NCBI GenBank assembly: GCA_030531205.1
Contig: JAUNOC010000001.1
Location: 186,001-250,000, forward strand
Direction of reading: 5' to 3'
Length of the DNA: 64,000 bases
Source: Phascolarctobacterium sp.
GTDB taxonomy: Bacteria; Bacillota; Negativicutes; Acidaminococcales; Acidaminococcaceae
Part shown: one piece after another, positions 8,459 to 19,565 of the stretch
Numbering within the stretch: the stretch's first letter is position 1
Layout: each line of letters opens with the position of its first letter
Notes under the pieces: generated by a model
What the model saw: the letters and a program-made list of their open reading frames with translations, nothing else
The model's database searches: none
What the model was told of the DNA's origin: nothing
Translations under genes and position numbers: made by a program

Positions 8459-8487
8459 AAAAAAGCCCTGTGCCAAGACCGGGCTTA
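8459..8487 (-). terminator. Probable rho-independent terminator after jag
   Basis: On the minus strand AAGCCC ... GGGCTT encloses about 16 bases and is followed by a T-run (TTTTTT). It lies between the jag stop codon and the mnmE start. Confidence 0.5.
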
Positions 8488-8492
8488 TGCAA

Positions 8493-9218
8493 TTATTTTT
8501 TTAACTCTATTACAATATAACGATTTGGTTCTTCCCCCTCGCTGTGGGTCACAATCCTACGGTCATTTTGCAAAGCAAGATGAACAATCTTTCTTTCGTG
8601 CGGATTCATTGGCTCCAACGCCACCGGCTCTCCTTCACGGCGAACTCTGTCTGCCAAACGCTTTGCCAAACGAGTCAGGGTTTCCACCCTGCGGTCTCGG
8701 TAATCTTCCACATCAATAATAATTCTTGTCCAATCTTTTTCCTCTTTATTGGCAACCAAATTGGTCAAGTATTGCAAACTGTCAAGGGTCTGACCATGCT
8801 TGCCAATCAAAATTCCCATATCATCACCATGTAAGCGGATAACAACGGAACCGTCCTGAGTATTAACAAACTTTTCCATTGCCACTTCAATCTTCATAGC
8901 ACTGAAAACTTCTTGCAAAAACTTTTTCGCTTTTTCCACTACTTCGTCATTAATCACACGGGGACGTGCTTCCTGAGCAGGTTCTGCGTTTTCCTGTTCT
9001 TCTGCAACCGCAGTAGCCGCAGCCATTGCCGCCACTTCTGCCGCTTCTCTTTTTGCCACCCGGACAACTGCCGGCTTAGCACCAAGACCCAGGAACACAC
9101 CTTCTTTGCCCTGGTCAATGACGGTGATTTCTGCTTCGTCCTCTGATATTTGCAATTCTGCCAAAGCCGCCGCAATGGCATCCTGGACTGTCTTGCCTGT
9201 TTTCTCAATATAATCCAT
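8493..9218 (-). CDS. jag: Jag/KhpB RNA-binding protein
   Basis: 241 residues with the Jag order: Jag-N domain (MDYIEKTGKTVQDAIAAAL, GVFLGLGAKPAVV), an Ala/Glu-rich linker, a KH domain (GILIGKHGQTLDSLQYLTN) and an R3H domain (MNPHERKIVHLALQ). The family binds RNA, often as a partner of KhpA, and affects cell-wall synthesis and division. It is encoded 12 bases after yidC, the conserved yidC-jag arrangement. Confidence 0.96.
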   Translation of the reverse strand: MDYIEKTGKTVQDAIAAALAELQISEDEAEITVIDQGKEGVFLGLGAKPAVVRVAKREAAEVAAMAAATAVAEEQENAEPAQEARPRVINDEVVEKAKKFLQEVFSAMKIEVAMEKFVNTQDGSVVIRLHGDDMGILIGKHGQTLDSLQYLTNLVANKEEKDWTRIIIDVEDYRDRRVETLTRLAKRLADRVRREGEPVALEPMNPHERKIVHLALQNDRRIVTHSEGEEPNRYIVIELKK

Positions 9219-9230
9219 TTATTTCACCTC

Positions 9231-9863
9231 TTATTTCTGCATCATTGTCTGTTGTAAAATTTGCATCAAGTTCATCACAACCCAGTACAGTACCAAGCCC
9301 GCAGGAAAAGTGATAGAAATATAGCCAATAAAAAGCGGCATAAAATAAGTCATCATTTTATTGTTCAACGGGCTCTTGCCAGCACCCGGGCCGGGCATAC
9401 TTTGTTTGCTGGTGATAAAGGTTGTTAACGCACTCAACACCGGCAAAATATACCAGGGGTCAGGATTACTGATACTTTCCATCCACAAAAAATTTGCAGG
9501 TCCAACATATTGGAAATCACGGATGCCGTAGAAAATACCAATCATAATCGGAAACTGAATCAAAAGAGGCAAACATCCGCTTAACGGATTGATATTCATC
9601 TTTTTGTAAAGATTTGCCAGTTCCAAATTCATCCGTTCTTTGTCATTCTTGTATTTAGCACGGATTTCGTCCATCATGGGTTGGAGTTTCATCATATCCT
9701 TCATGGACTGGATTTGCTTTTGAGTTAAAGGCCACAGAATCAGTTTTATTACAATAGTCATTAAAATGATTGCCAGACCATAGTTTGGCAGACCAACGGA
9801 ATTGGTCAAAGTGTAGAAAAAGGCCAATAACTGTTGTACAAATTCACTTAAAACATCAAACAT
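9231..9863 (-). CDS. yidC: Membrane protein insertase YidC
   Basis: 210-residue short-form YidC/Oxa1 insertase with five membrane segments; the first cytoplasmic loop (KQIQSMKDMMKLQPMMDEIR) and NPLSGCLPLLIQFPIMIGIFYGI are the hallmark stretches. It lacks the large periplasmic domain of proteobacterial YidC, and no lipobox is visible at the N-terminus. It inserts membrane proteins alone or with SecYEG. It is transcribed with yidD, rnpA and rpmH upstream and jag downstream. Confidence 0.96.
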   Translation of the reverse strand: MFDVLSEFVQQLLAFFYTLTNSVGLPNYGLAIILMTIVIKLILWPLTQKQIQSMKDMMKLQPMMDEIRAKYKNDKERMNLELANLYKKMNINPLSGCLPLLIQFPIMIGIFYGIRDFQYVGPANFLWMESISNPDPWYILPVLSALTTFITSKQSMPGPGAGKSPLNNKMMTYFMPLFIGYISITFPAGLVLYWVVMNLMQILQQTMMQK

Positions 9864-9880
9864 TCATTTACTCCTCATTC

Positions 9881-10093
9881 TTACGGAACGGGGTCATACC
9901 CACCTGGATTAAAAGGATGGCAACGACAAATTCTCTTCACGGTCAGCCAGCCACCTTTAAGGGCACCATACTTTGTAATCGCCTCGATGCCATAGGCGCT
10001 GCAAGTTGGATAAAACCTGCACTTAGGAGGTAAACAGGGTGATATAAAAATCTGGTATAACCGAATAATGGCAATTAAAAACTTTTTAGCCAT
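9881..10093 (-). CDS. yidD: Membrane protein insertion efficiency factor YidD
   Basis: 70-residue YidD with the signature [21 protein letters not shown] and [14 protein letters not shown]; the conserved cysteines are present. ATG 10093 ([14 protein letters not shown]) is preferred over the start four codons upstream because it fits the family N-terminus. The start overlaps the rnpA stop by eight bases. YidD sits at the inner face of the membrane and assists YidC-dependent insertion. Confidence 0.94.
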   Translation of the reverse strand: MAKKFLIAIIRLYQIFISPCLPPKCRFYPTCSAYGIEAITKYGALKGGWLTVKRICRCHPFNPGGYDPVP

Positions 10094-10445
10094 TTTCGCT
10101 CTCAATCAAAATGCCGGCCTCACGACATAATGTCAGCAAGGTCATCTCAAAATTAGCCAGGCCCGCATGTACCAGCTTGTATCGTGCCACCCAAATAAGG
10201 TGATAGCCGGGCTTGATTTGCTCATGGTGCAGACGAAAAGCCTCCCGCATCATGCGCTTAATATGATTTCTTACTACTGCGTGACCAAGTTTTTTACCCA
10301 CCGCCAAACCAATCTGCAAACCCTCGCCTTTCATAACATAAATGGCACCAAAGAGATTGGCATGGGCTTTGCCACGCTGATAAACAAACTGAAAATGTTT
10401 TTTCTTTTTCAGTTTGTTTTGTTTTGGAAAACTAAAATTATGCAC
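10086..10445 (-). CDS. rnpA: Ribonuclease P protein component
   Basis: 119-residue RnpA from a GTG start. [13 protein letters not shown] is the RNA-binding RNR motif of the family and [16 protein letters not shown] is the usual N-terminus. An in-frame ATG at 10493 would add 16 residues encoded by the rpmH terminator hairpin; GTG 10445 has GGAG eight bases upstream and begins after that hairpin, so it is chosen. The protein binds P RNA and supports tRNA 5'-end maturation. Confidence 0.93.
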   Translation of the reverse strand: MHNFSFPKQNKLKKKKHFQFVYQRGKAHANLFGAIYVMKGEGLQIGLAVGKKLGHAVVRNHIKRMMREAFRLHHEQIKPGYHLIWVARYKLVHAGLANFEMTLLTLCREAGILIESENG

Positions 10446-10459
10446 AGCACATACTCCGC

Positions 10460-10485
10460 AAAAAAATAGGCCACCCAGGCGGCCT
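10460..10485 (-). terminator. Intrinsic terminator/attenuator between rpmH and rnpA
   Basis: On the minus strand the hairpin AGGCCGCC TG GGTGGCCT is followed by TATTTTTTT. It lies 11 bases after the rpmH stop and just upstream of the rnpA RBS, so it probably lowers rnpA expression relative to the ribosomal protein. Confidence 0.75.
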
Positions 10486-10495
10486 ACTTCCATTC

Positions 10496-10630
10496 TTAAG
10501 CAGAGAGTTTGTGTCTGCCTTTAGCGCGTCTTGCTTTCAATACTTGACGGCCGCCCAAAGTTTTCATTCTCTCACGGAAACCATGAGTATGTTTTCTGCG
10601 ATGATTATTGGGTTGAAATGTTCTTTTCAT
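10496..10630 (-). CDS. rpmH: 50S ribosomal protein L34
   Basis: 44-residue protein starting [20 protein letters not shown] and ending in GRHKLSA, an almost textbook L34. It is the first gene of the rpmH-rnpA-yidD-yidC-jag cluster, divergent from dnaA as in most Bacillota. RBS (GGAGGGA) lies upstream of ATG 10630. A small hairpin (CGTAG/CTACG) is in the leader. Confidence 0.97.
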   Translation of the reverse strand: MKRTFQPNNHRRKHTHGFRERMKTLGGRQVLKARRAKGRHKLSA

Positions 10631-10711
10631 AAGACAGTCCCTCCTTCTCAAGCTGATAATTTATCTCTCGTAGGTGAAGAGTCCTACGGGGATTGCGAAA
10701 GTTACCCGCAT

Positions 10712-10740
10712 ATTATATGTTATGATTTGGTTTCAGTCAA
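10712..10740 (-). promoter_or_regulatory. Sigma-70 promoter of the rpmH operon
   Basis: On the minus strand TTGACT (10735-10740), 17-base spacer, TATAAT (10712-10717): near-consensus, as expected for a ribosomal protein operon. Confidence 0.8.
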
Positions 10741-10779
10741 GTATTTTTTTCATATATTAAAATAAAATGTATATATTTA

Positions 10780-10809
10780 TTGCGCGCGTAAGCAAAGTTG
10801 TGGTATAAT
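10780..10809 (+). promoter_or_regulatory. Probable dnaA promoter
   Basis: TTGCGC (10780-10785), 18-base spacer, TATAAT (10804-10809) with an extended TGG before the -10. It lies 37 bases upstream of the dnaA ATG. No perfect DnaA box was seen between rpmH and dnaA. Confidence 0.6.
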
Positions 10810-10846
10810 ATAGCATATTTTTGTGAGCGTGAAAGGGAAAACTTTT

Positions 10847-12190
10847 ATGAAGGAACAAATTAATAAACTTTGGCAAAATTTACAAGAACTCTACAGCACC
10901 CAATACAGCCATGAATCATGCAATCAGTTACTGCGTAATTCCAAGGCAGTTAGCTTGAACGATAATCAGCTGACAGTAGTTGTTGCCAATCAGTTAATGC
11001 GTAAGGCATTGCAGAATAAAGCGTCTGTTATTGAAACTCTTCTTAGTCAGTTAACTAATGAAAAAATAACTTTAGATATTATCGCTTTGGAAACAGACCC
11101 TGATAAGGAAATTCCGCAAGAAGAATTTAATTCCGAACCTTCCGTACCGGATAATTTCCAAAATGAATTTGAAAGTCATTTAGACCCCAAATTCACCTTC
11201 AAAAATTTTGTGGTGGGCAATAATACCCGTTTTACTTTTGCCGCCGCTCAAAAAGTAGTGGAAAAACCTGGCAACACTTACAGCCCTTTATTTATTTACG
11301 GCAATCCCGGTCTGGGAAAAACCCATCTAATTCAGGCCATCGGTAATGCAATTCATGAAAAAAATCCCGCTGCTAAAATTCTCTACATTACAACAGAAGG
11401 TTTTACCAATGACCTAATTAATTCCATCAAATCAAAAACTACTAATGATTTTCATAATAAATACCGCAAATTGGATTGTTTGATTATCGATGATATTCAG
11501 CAATTAGAGGGTAAAGAAAGAACACAGGAAGAGTTTTTTAATACTTTCAATACTCTTGACCAGGATCACAAACAAATCATCGTTGCCAGCGACCGTCTGC
11601 CCCAAAATATTAAAACTTTGCAGGACAGAATTGCCAGCCGTTTATCCAGAGGTTTTTTAGGTGATATCCAAAGTCCAGATTTTGAAACAAGATTAGCAAT
11701 TTTAAGATTAAAAACTGAAGAACGGGGATTTTCTTTAGATGATGAATGTATGTCCTTAATTGCTAATTCTATTACCACAGATATCAGGATCATTGAAAGT
11801 TTGTGTAATAAGCTGGCTTTGCGAAAAGAGATTGGCGAAAAAATTACCCAGGCAGTAATTTTTAAAGAAATTAATAAACTTGGGGAAGCAGTAAAAGTTG
11901 GGGAAATAAATATTGAAAGAATAATAACAGTTATTTGTGATTATTATGGTATCACTCAGGAAGAAGTTTTTAGCAATAAAAGAAGTGCTAAAATCAGTGA
12001 GCCAAGACAAATTATAATGTATCTGGCAAGAACAATGACTAATTTATCTTTTAAAGAGATAGGACAGGAATTGGGAGGAAGAGACCACTCTACAGTAATG
12101 CATGGTTTTGAAAAAATCTATGCCCAAATTCAAAAAAATGATAAAAAATTAATTACTACCGTAGATTTACTCAAAAATAAACTGAAATAA
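10847..12190 (+). CDS. dnaA: Chromosomal replication initiator protein DnaA
   Basis: 447-residue DnaA. N-terminal domain I, a variable acidic linker, AAA+ domain with Walker A GNPGLGKTHL and Walker B LIIDDIQ, and domain IV with the DnaA signature GGRDHSTVMHG that contacts the DnaA box. ATG 10847 (MKEQINKLWQNL) is chosen over the ATG 24 bases upstream; it has AAAGGGA ahead of it and matches the family start. It melts oriC and loads the helicase. First gene of the rightward dnaA-dnaN-recF-dciA-gyrB series. Confidence 0.98.
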   Translation: MKEQINKLWQNLQELYSTQYSHESCNQLLRNSKAVSLNDNQLTVVVANQLMRKALQNKASVIETLLSQLTNEKITLDIIALETDPDKEIPQEEFNSEPSVPDNFQNEFESHLDPKFTFKNFVVGNNTRFTFAAAQKVVEKPGNTYSPLFIYGNPGLGKTHLIQAIGNAIHEKNPAAKILYITTEGFTNDLINSIKSKTTNDFHNKYRKLDCLIIDDIQQLEGKERTQEEFFNTFNTLDQDHKQIIVASDRLPQNIKTLQDRIASRLSRGFLGDIQSPDFETRLAILRLKTEERGFSLDDECMSLIANSITTDIRIIESLCNKLALRKEIGEKITQAVIFKEINKLGEAVKVGEINIERIITVICDYYGITQEEVFSNKRSAKISEPRQIIMYLARTMTNLSFKEIGQELGGRDHSTVMHGFEKIYAQIQKNDKKLITTVDLLKNKLK

Positions 12191-12414
12191 GTTATACACA
12201 ATATTTTGTGCATAATCGTGTTTATAACACAAATTATAGTGATTAAATTTTCCGCTTGTGGATTTGTGGATTTCTTTTAAAAGTTATCCACAAACTTATC
12301 AATAAAAAAAGTACATATCTTCCGTAAAAATTTAAGATATTCACAAATTCACCGAGAATATTATTACTAATACTAATTTTATAAAATTAATTTATTAACA
12401 AAAGGAGAGAAAAA
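12191..12414 (+). other. oriC: Origin of replication (oriC), dnaA-dnaN intergenic region
   Basis: Three perfect TTATNCACA DnaA boxes: TTATACACA 12192-12200 (+), TGTGCATAA 12207-12215 (-) and TTATCCACA 12284-12292 (+). Near-matches are TGTGGATTT at 12258 and 12265 and ATATTCACA at 12337-12345. They are followed by an A+T-rich stretch (12355-12400) whose lower strand reads TTAGTATTAGTAATAATA, resembling DnaA-trio repeats, a candidate unwinding element. The dnaN RBS (AAAGGAG) closes the region. Confidence 0.85.
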
Positions 12415-13512
12415 ATGAAATTTTCATGTGATGCAACAAGCTTAAAAAAAGCGATTGGAATTGCCCAAAAAGCAATAACAGGAAAAACTGCAACTCCAAT
12501 TATGAGTGGTATTTATTTATCCGAAAAGGATAATAAATTAACTTTGAGGGGCAGTGATTTAAACATCTCTATTGAAACTACTGTTCCTGTCAAAGAAGAA
12601 ATAACCGGTACTGTATTAGTAAATGCTAAAATCATTTCTGACTTAATGGGGAAATTGAATGGAGAAGTAATTGTTTATGATGAGGGAAAAGAGGTATTTG
12701 TAAAATCAGGTGATTTGAATATTTACAATATGCCGAAAATGAATGTGGATGATTATCCTAATTTTCCTGAAGTACAGGCAAAGGATAAGATTGAATTAAC
12801 TGATGAGGCATTCAGTGATTTGGTAAGTATGACAGAATTTGCCTGTGCTACAGATGATTCCCGTCCTTTATTTACCGGCATTCTTATTGAAATTAAAGAA
12901 GGTACTATAACTTTTGTAGGTACAAATACTCATCGTTTAGCAATTAAGAGCAAGAAAATTAAAAACGCAGAATTATCATGTGTTGTACCGGCTAAGGTTT
13001 TGAATGAAATAAAGAATATTGCCCAATCTTATAGTGAACCTCAAACTATTGATATTGGAATTTTATATAATCAGATTATGCTTACTATTGGTGAAACAAA
13101 AGTAGTAACAAGATTGTTGGATGGCAGATTTCCTGATTACAGAAGAGTTATTCCTGGAACATTTACCATTAATGCAAAAGTAAAAAAAGATGAATTGGCA
13201 AATATTCTTGACCGTGTTGTTTTGTTTTCTAAAACAAATGATCACAGCACAGTAAAAATGAATTTTGAAAAGAATAAATTACAAATTACTGCCAGCGGTA
13301 TTGACATTGGTTCTGCAAAAGAAGAAATTGATTGTGAAATGGATGGCAATGATTTAAAAATTGCTTTTAATGCCAGTTACATTATGGATGTTTTAAGACA
13401 TTCAAAAGCAGAAATAATTACTTTCAAATTAAATAATGCTTTGACTCCTGGAATCATTGATAATGGAGATAGTGAATTTATCTACATTGTTACTCCTGTT
13501 CGTGTATTGTGA
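12415..13512 (+). CDS. dnaN: DNA polymerase III beta subunit (sliding clamp)
   Basis: 365-residue beta clamp with the three-fold repeated clamp domains; MKFSCDATSLKKAI at the N-terminus, TDDSRPLFTGILIE in the middle and YIVTPVRVL at the C-terminus (the C-terminal M/V-P-x-R-like end lines the partner pocket). It tethers polymerase III to DNA. It lies immediately right of oriC and its stop overlaps the recF GTG start. Confidence 0.97.
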   Translation: MKFSCDATSLKKAIGIAQKAITGKTATPIMSGIYLSEKDNKLTLRGSDLNISIETTVPVKEEITGTVLVNAKIISDLMGKLNGEVIVYDEGKEVFVKSGDLNIYNMPKMNVDDYPNFPEVQAKDKIELTDEAFSDLVSMTEFACATDDSRPLFTGILIEIKEGTITFVGTNTHRLAIKSKKIKNAELSCVVPAKVLNEIKNIAQSYSEPQTIDIGILYNQIMLTIGETKVVTRLLDGRFPDYRRVIPGTFTINAKVKKDELANILDRVVLFSKTNDHSTVKMNFEKNKLQITASGIDIGSAKEEIDCEMDGNDLKIAFNASYIMDVLRHSKAEIITFKLNNALTPGIIDNGDSEFIYIVTPVRVL

Positions 13513-14604
13513 TAATAAAAAATATTCAAGGATTAAATTTCCGTAATTATAGTCAGTTAAATTTACCAATAGAAAATATGATAAATGTTTTCTATGGAGA
13601 GAATGCTCAAGGAAAGACAAATATTCTTGAGAGTATTTTTTATGCTGCTTTCAGTTTAAGTCACAGAACAAATCAGGAAGAAAATCTCATAAATTTTAAT
13701 GAGAAAAAAATGATGGTTTCAGTTAATTTTGCTGATAATAATGATATTCATTGTGTAAGAATAAAAAAGATTTGTAATGAAAATGAAAGAATGAAAAAAG
13801 AAATTCTTTTGGATGAAAAAAAAGTTTCTGCCAAAGAACATTATGGTGTTTTGAATGTGGTAATGTTTTCTCCGGAAGATTTACAGTTTGTGAAAGGTGA
13901 ACCAAGTTTAAGAAGACGATTTTTAGATATGCAAATTAGTCAGACAAATAAAAAATATTTAGAATTAATTTTGAAATATAACAGGGTTTTGCGTCAAAGA
14001 AATGGATTGTTAAAACAAATAAGAGATGGAATTTGTGGAAATGAAATACTTGTTTCCTGGAATGAAGAATTTATAAAATTAGCAACGGCTATTTATGAAG
14101 CAAGAAAACCGGCTATTGAGAAATTACAAGAAATTTCAGGAAAAATATATGAAAAAATTTCTAATGGTGAAGAACTAAAAATTCATTATATTTTGAAAGG
14201 ATTACATCGGGAAATTATTGATGGTGTAGAAAATTATCAAGAATTTTTTGCTAATGAAATAGAAAAAAGTCAGGAATTAGATATTATTAGAACGACTACA
14301 AATATTGGTCCTCACAGGGATGATTTATTATTAGAAATTAATGGTAAATCTGTAAAAAATTTTGCCAGTCAAGGTCAACAGCGTAGTGTAGCACTTGCTT
14401 TAAAATTATCACAATTAGAGTATGTAAAAAATGAAATAGAAGAATATCCAATTTTATTGCTTGATGATGTTATGAGCGAATTGGATGAAAACAGAAGGGC
14501 ACATTTGTTGCAGTTTATAGATGGTAAGGTACAAACTTTTATTACAGTAAATGACAGAGAATTGATACCTGATGTTATTCATGGAGATTATTTTGAGATA
14601 AAAA

Positions 14605-14627
<23 letters not shown>
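13509..14627 (+). CDS. recF: DNA replication and repair protein RecF
   Basis: 372-residue SMC-like ATPase. Walker A FYGENAQGKTNILE near residue 30, signature FASQGQQRSVALALKLSQ and Walker B PILLLDDVMSELD near the C-terminus. GTG 13509 overlaps the dnaN stop. RecF with RecO/RecR loads RecA at gaps. The small S4-domain gene (yaaA) that sits between dnaN and recF in many Bacillota is absent here. The gene is conspicuously AT-rich. Confidence 0.96.
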
Positions 14628-17261
<2,634 letters not shown>

Positions 17262-17270
17262 GGAGCAAAA

Positions 17271-17750
17271 ATGGGATTTTTTGGTAAGAGTGATAAAGAA
17301 AGACAGGAAGAAGCGGCAAAGAAAGAGCAGTGGTTGCAAGAGGTTTATTATCCTTTGAAGAAGATTGCTGTAACCACCTGTGATATTCATGACCGCAAAT
17401 ATGAAATTGTCAGGCCCTGCTTTTATCAAGTTTCCAACAAGGGTTGGTTCAATGACAAATTGAAGAACGAATTAAAAGACCCGGTGGTGAAACATTATTT
17501 GAGTGAAACAAATTACGAGCAGGAATCAGAAAGCGCTTTAGGATTTTTGCTATATGGTGAGGCATCGGTTCATCAGGAAGAATTTGAACAGGCCTTTGCG
17601 GTGGCCATTGTGAATTTCAAAAAACAGGCAATGATGGCGGGCGGTAATGCGGTCATCGGTTATCGTCAGAATATTGAAATAGATACGGACAACAAACACG
17701 CCTGGTTCTATTTGCAGTGCTATGGAACGATTGTGAAATTTGTGGATTGA
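17271..17750 (+). CDS. YbjQ-like (DUF74-type) domain protein
   Basis: 159 residues. A charged N-terminal helix (DKERQEEAAKKEQ) precedes a compact domain in which AVAIVNFKKQAMMAGGNAVIGYRQNIE and FYLQCYGTIVKFVD resemble the YbjQ/heavy-metal-binding fold (ANAVVG... followed by a G-T-A-V strand). Function of the family is not established. It follows gyrB by nine bases with RBS AAGGAG and probably shares its transcript. The assignment rests on the C-terminal half only. Confidence 0.5.
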   Translation: MGFFGKSDKERQEEAAKKEQWLQEVYYPLKKIAVTTCDIHDRKYEIVRPCFYQVSNKGWFNDKLKNELKDPVVKHYLSETNYEQESESALGFLLYGEASVHQEEFEQAFAVAIVNFKKQAMMAGGNAVIGYRQNIEIDTDNKHAWFYLQCYGTIVKFVD

Positions 17751-17771
17751 GAGATGTAAGAGGTGAGTAAA

Positions 17772-18047
17772 ATGCCGAAAATTCAAAAAGGATTATCAGA
17801 TGCGGAGATGTTAAAGGGTTATGTGGAAGAGAATACGGTTCACATGTATGATGGCAATTCCACATTGAAAAGAAAAGCTAAAGAAAAGGCGGCGGAAGAA
17901 GTTCAACTGCCCCAGGAACAAATAGAACGTTTGAACAGATTTTTGACAGAAATCGGTATGGAACGGATGATGAAAAAATTAGGTGCCGCCGCTTGGCAGG
18001 TTTCCCGTGAAGGGGATAAGGTTGTTATTCAGGCAAAAAGTGTTTAA
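17772..18047 (+). CDS. Small hypothetical protein, 91 residues
   Basis: I do not recognise a family. ATG 17772 (MPKIQKGLSDAEMLKGYVEE) is preferred over GTG 17763 because AGAGGTG is placed correctly for it. The protein is charged and mostly helical (KRKAKEKAAEEVQLPQEQIERL) with a final beta-like WQVSREGDKVVIQA, no signal peptide or membrane segment. It lies between the YbjQ-like gene and thiN in the same direction with short gaps, so it is likely co-transcribed. Confidence 0.7.
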   Translation: MPKIQKGLSDAEMLKGYVEENTVHMYDGNSTLKRKAKEKAAEEVQLPQEQIERLNRFLTEIGMERMMKKLGAAAWQVSREGDKVVIQAKSV

Positions 18048-18056
18048 TGCGTTTTT

Positions 18057-18767
18057 ATGATAATGTTGGACTTGCCGGAGGCAAATTATTTTTTGTCCAG
18101 TGCAAAAGAAAATGAAAAAGTTATTTTAGTGATTTTAGGAGGCAGACAACCTCAAGCAAGTTGGCTTGGGGCGTTGCCAAATTACGAAATATTTTGTGCA
18201 GACAGGGGGGCAGAATATGCTCTGTCTGCAAATAGAAAAGTTACTCTTTTGATTGGGGATGAGGACAGCACCAATTATGATGTGTATGCCAAAGTTTTGG
18301 CAGATGGTGGTGTGGTGCAGAAGCATCCTGCAGATAAGGATTTTACGGATTTGCAGTTGTTGATAAAAGAGATATCCAAAAATCCTTGTCATTTATTGGT
18401 TGCAGGGGCGTTAGGTGGACGGCTTGACCATTTGCAATCAAATTTGCGGACTTTTTTAACTTATAAGAAAACAACGGGTAAACAAGTTTTGCTGGCAGAC
18501 GGACAAGAGAGCGTGGCACTTTTGTTTCAGGGCGAAACTTGTTTGGTGGATATAAAGAATGAACCATTGCCAAAAGTGGGTATTTTACCTTTGGCAGAAA
18601 ATTCGGTAGCAACAATGGACCACGTAAAATGGCCTATGGAAAAAATGGCTTTAAGTTTGGATACCCCCAATACATTGAGCAATCGTCCCTTGGACAAGGA
18701 AGTGTGGGCACAATGTGATGAGGGGAAAATAGGATTTTATTTTTGTTTTGGTGAGGAAGGTCTATAA
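18057..18767 (+). CDS. thiN: Thiamine pyrophosphokinase
   Basis: 236 residues with the TPK signature blocks: ILGGRQP, CADRGAEYAL, LIGDEDS, HPADKDFTDLQLLI and AGALGGRLDHLQSN, plus the C-terminal barrel ending in thiamine-binding NTLSN-type residues (LDTPNTLSNRPL). It transfers pyrophosphate from ATP to thiamine to give TPP. Usual motif Asp residues are present. The TAA overlaps the start of the following permease by one base; no TPP riboswitch is visible nearby. Confidence 0.93.
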   Translation: MIMLDLPEANYFLSSAKENEKVILVILGGRQPQASWLGALPNYEIFCADRGAEYALSANRKVTLLIGDEDSTNYDVYAKVLADGGVVQKHPADKDFTDLQLLIKEISKNPCHLLVAGALGGRLDHLQSNLRTFLTYKKTTGKQVLLADGQESVALLFQGETCLVDIKNEPLPKVGILPLAENSVATMDHVKWPMEKMALSLDTPNTLSNRPLDKEVWAQCDEGKIGFYFCFGEEGL

Positions 18768-19543
18768 TGGAATATACTCCTGTTTTTGATCTTTTTCATA
18801 TTGCAATTTTAGTAGGCAGTGGTTTTTTAGGAGCGTTTATTGATTCAGCGGTAGGCGGTGGCGGTTTGATTACGGTGCCGGCATTGATGACTATGGGAAT
18901 GCCAATACCCATGCTTTTGGGTACTAATAAATTTGCTGCCAGTTGTGGTGCCATAACCAGTTTTTTGAGTTTTTGGCGTGCCGGCAGTATTGATAAAAGT
19001 GCTTTTCCTTTAATGATATTGTCTTTCTTGGGCAGTATGGCGGGCGTGGGGTGTGTGTATCTTTTGCCGGAAAAGATTTTGAAAAGTATTATTGTTTTCG
19101 CCTTGGTTTGTGTGGCGATTTATACATTCTTTCGTAAGGATTGGGGCGACAGAAAATTAGTAAAAACTTCCTTGTCCATGAAGGCGATAATTGGGGCGAT
19201 TTTTATGGCATTGGCTTTGGGGTTTTATGATGGTTTCTTTGGCCCGGGGACAGGTTCTTTTTTGATTTTTGGTTTTTTGTTTTTAGGGTTTGATTTTGTG
19301 ACGGCGGCAGGAAACGCCAAGGCCTTAAATTTTGCCAGTAACATTGCGGGATTTTTGACTTTTTGTTTGGGCGGCAGTGTTATTTGGGGTTATGGTTTGC
19401 TGATGGCACCGGCTATGATTTTGGGTGCTTTCTGCGGAAGTCGTTTGGCAATTAAAAAAGGAGCGGCCTATGTGCGTCCTTTATTCTTAATTGTTACTAC
19501 AATATTGATAGGCAAACAAGTGTGGGAAATTTTTGTGAAGTGA
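18767..19543 (+). CDS. TSUP (TauE/SafE) family permease
   Basis: 258-residue membrane protein with about eight segments. The two internal repeats typical of TSUP are visible: FLGAFIDSAVGGGGLITVPAL with LLGTNKFAA, and LGFYDGFFGPGTGSFLIFGFL with GNAKALNFASN. The family exports or imports sulfite, sulfoacetate or related organosulfur anions; the substrate here cannot be read from sequence. It overlaps thiN by one base and is the last ordinary gene before the accessory block. Confidence 0.9.
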   Translation: MEYTPVFDLFHIAILVGSGFLGAFIDSAVGGGGLITVPALMTMGMPIPMLLGTNKFAASCGAITSFLSFWRAGSIDKSAFPLMILSFLGSMAGVGCVYLLPEKILKSIIVFALVCVAIYTFFRKDWGDRKLVKTSLSMKAIIGAIFMALALGFYDGFFGPGTGSFLIFGFLFLGFDFVTAAGNAKALNFASNIAGFLTFCLGGSVIWGYGLLMAPAMILGAFCGSRLAIKKGAAYVRPLFLIVTTILIGKQVWEIFVK

Positions 19544-19565
19544 GAAGAAAGGTAAGCGTGAGAAA

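Noticed and set aside
9881-10105. YidD start four codons upstream at 10105
   Set aside because: The extra residues MRAK are not family-like; ATG 10093 fits the conserved N-terminus.
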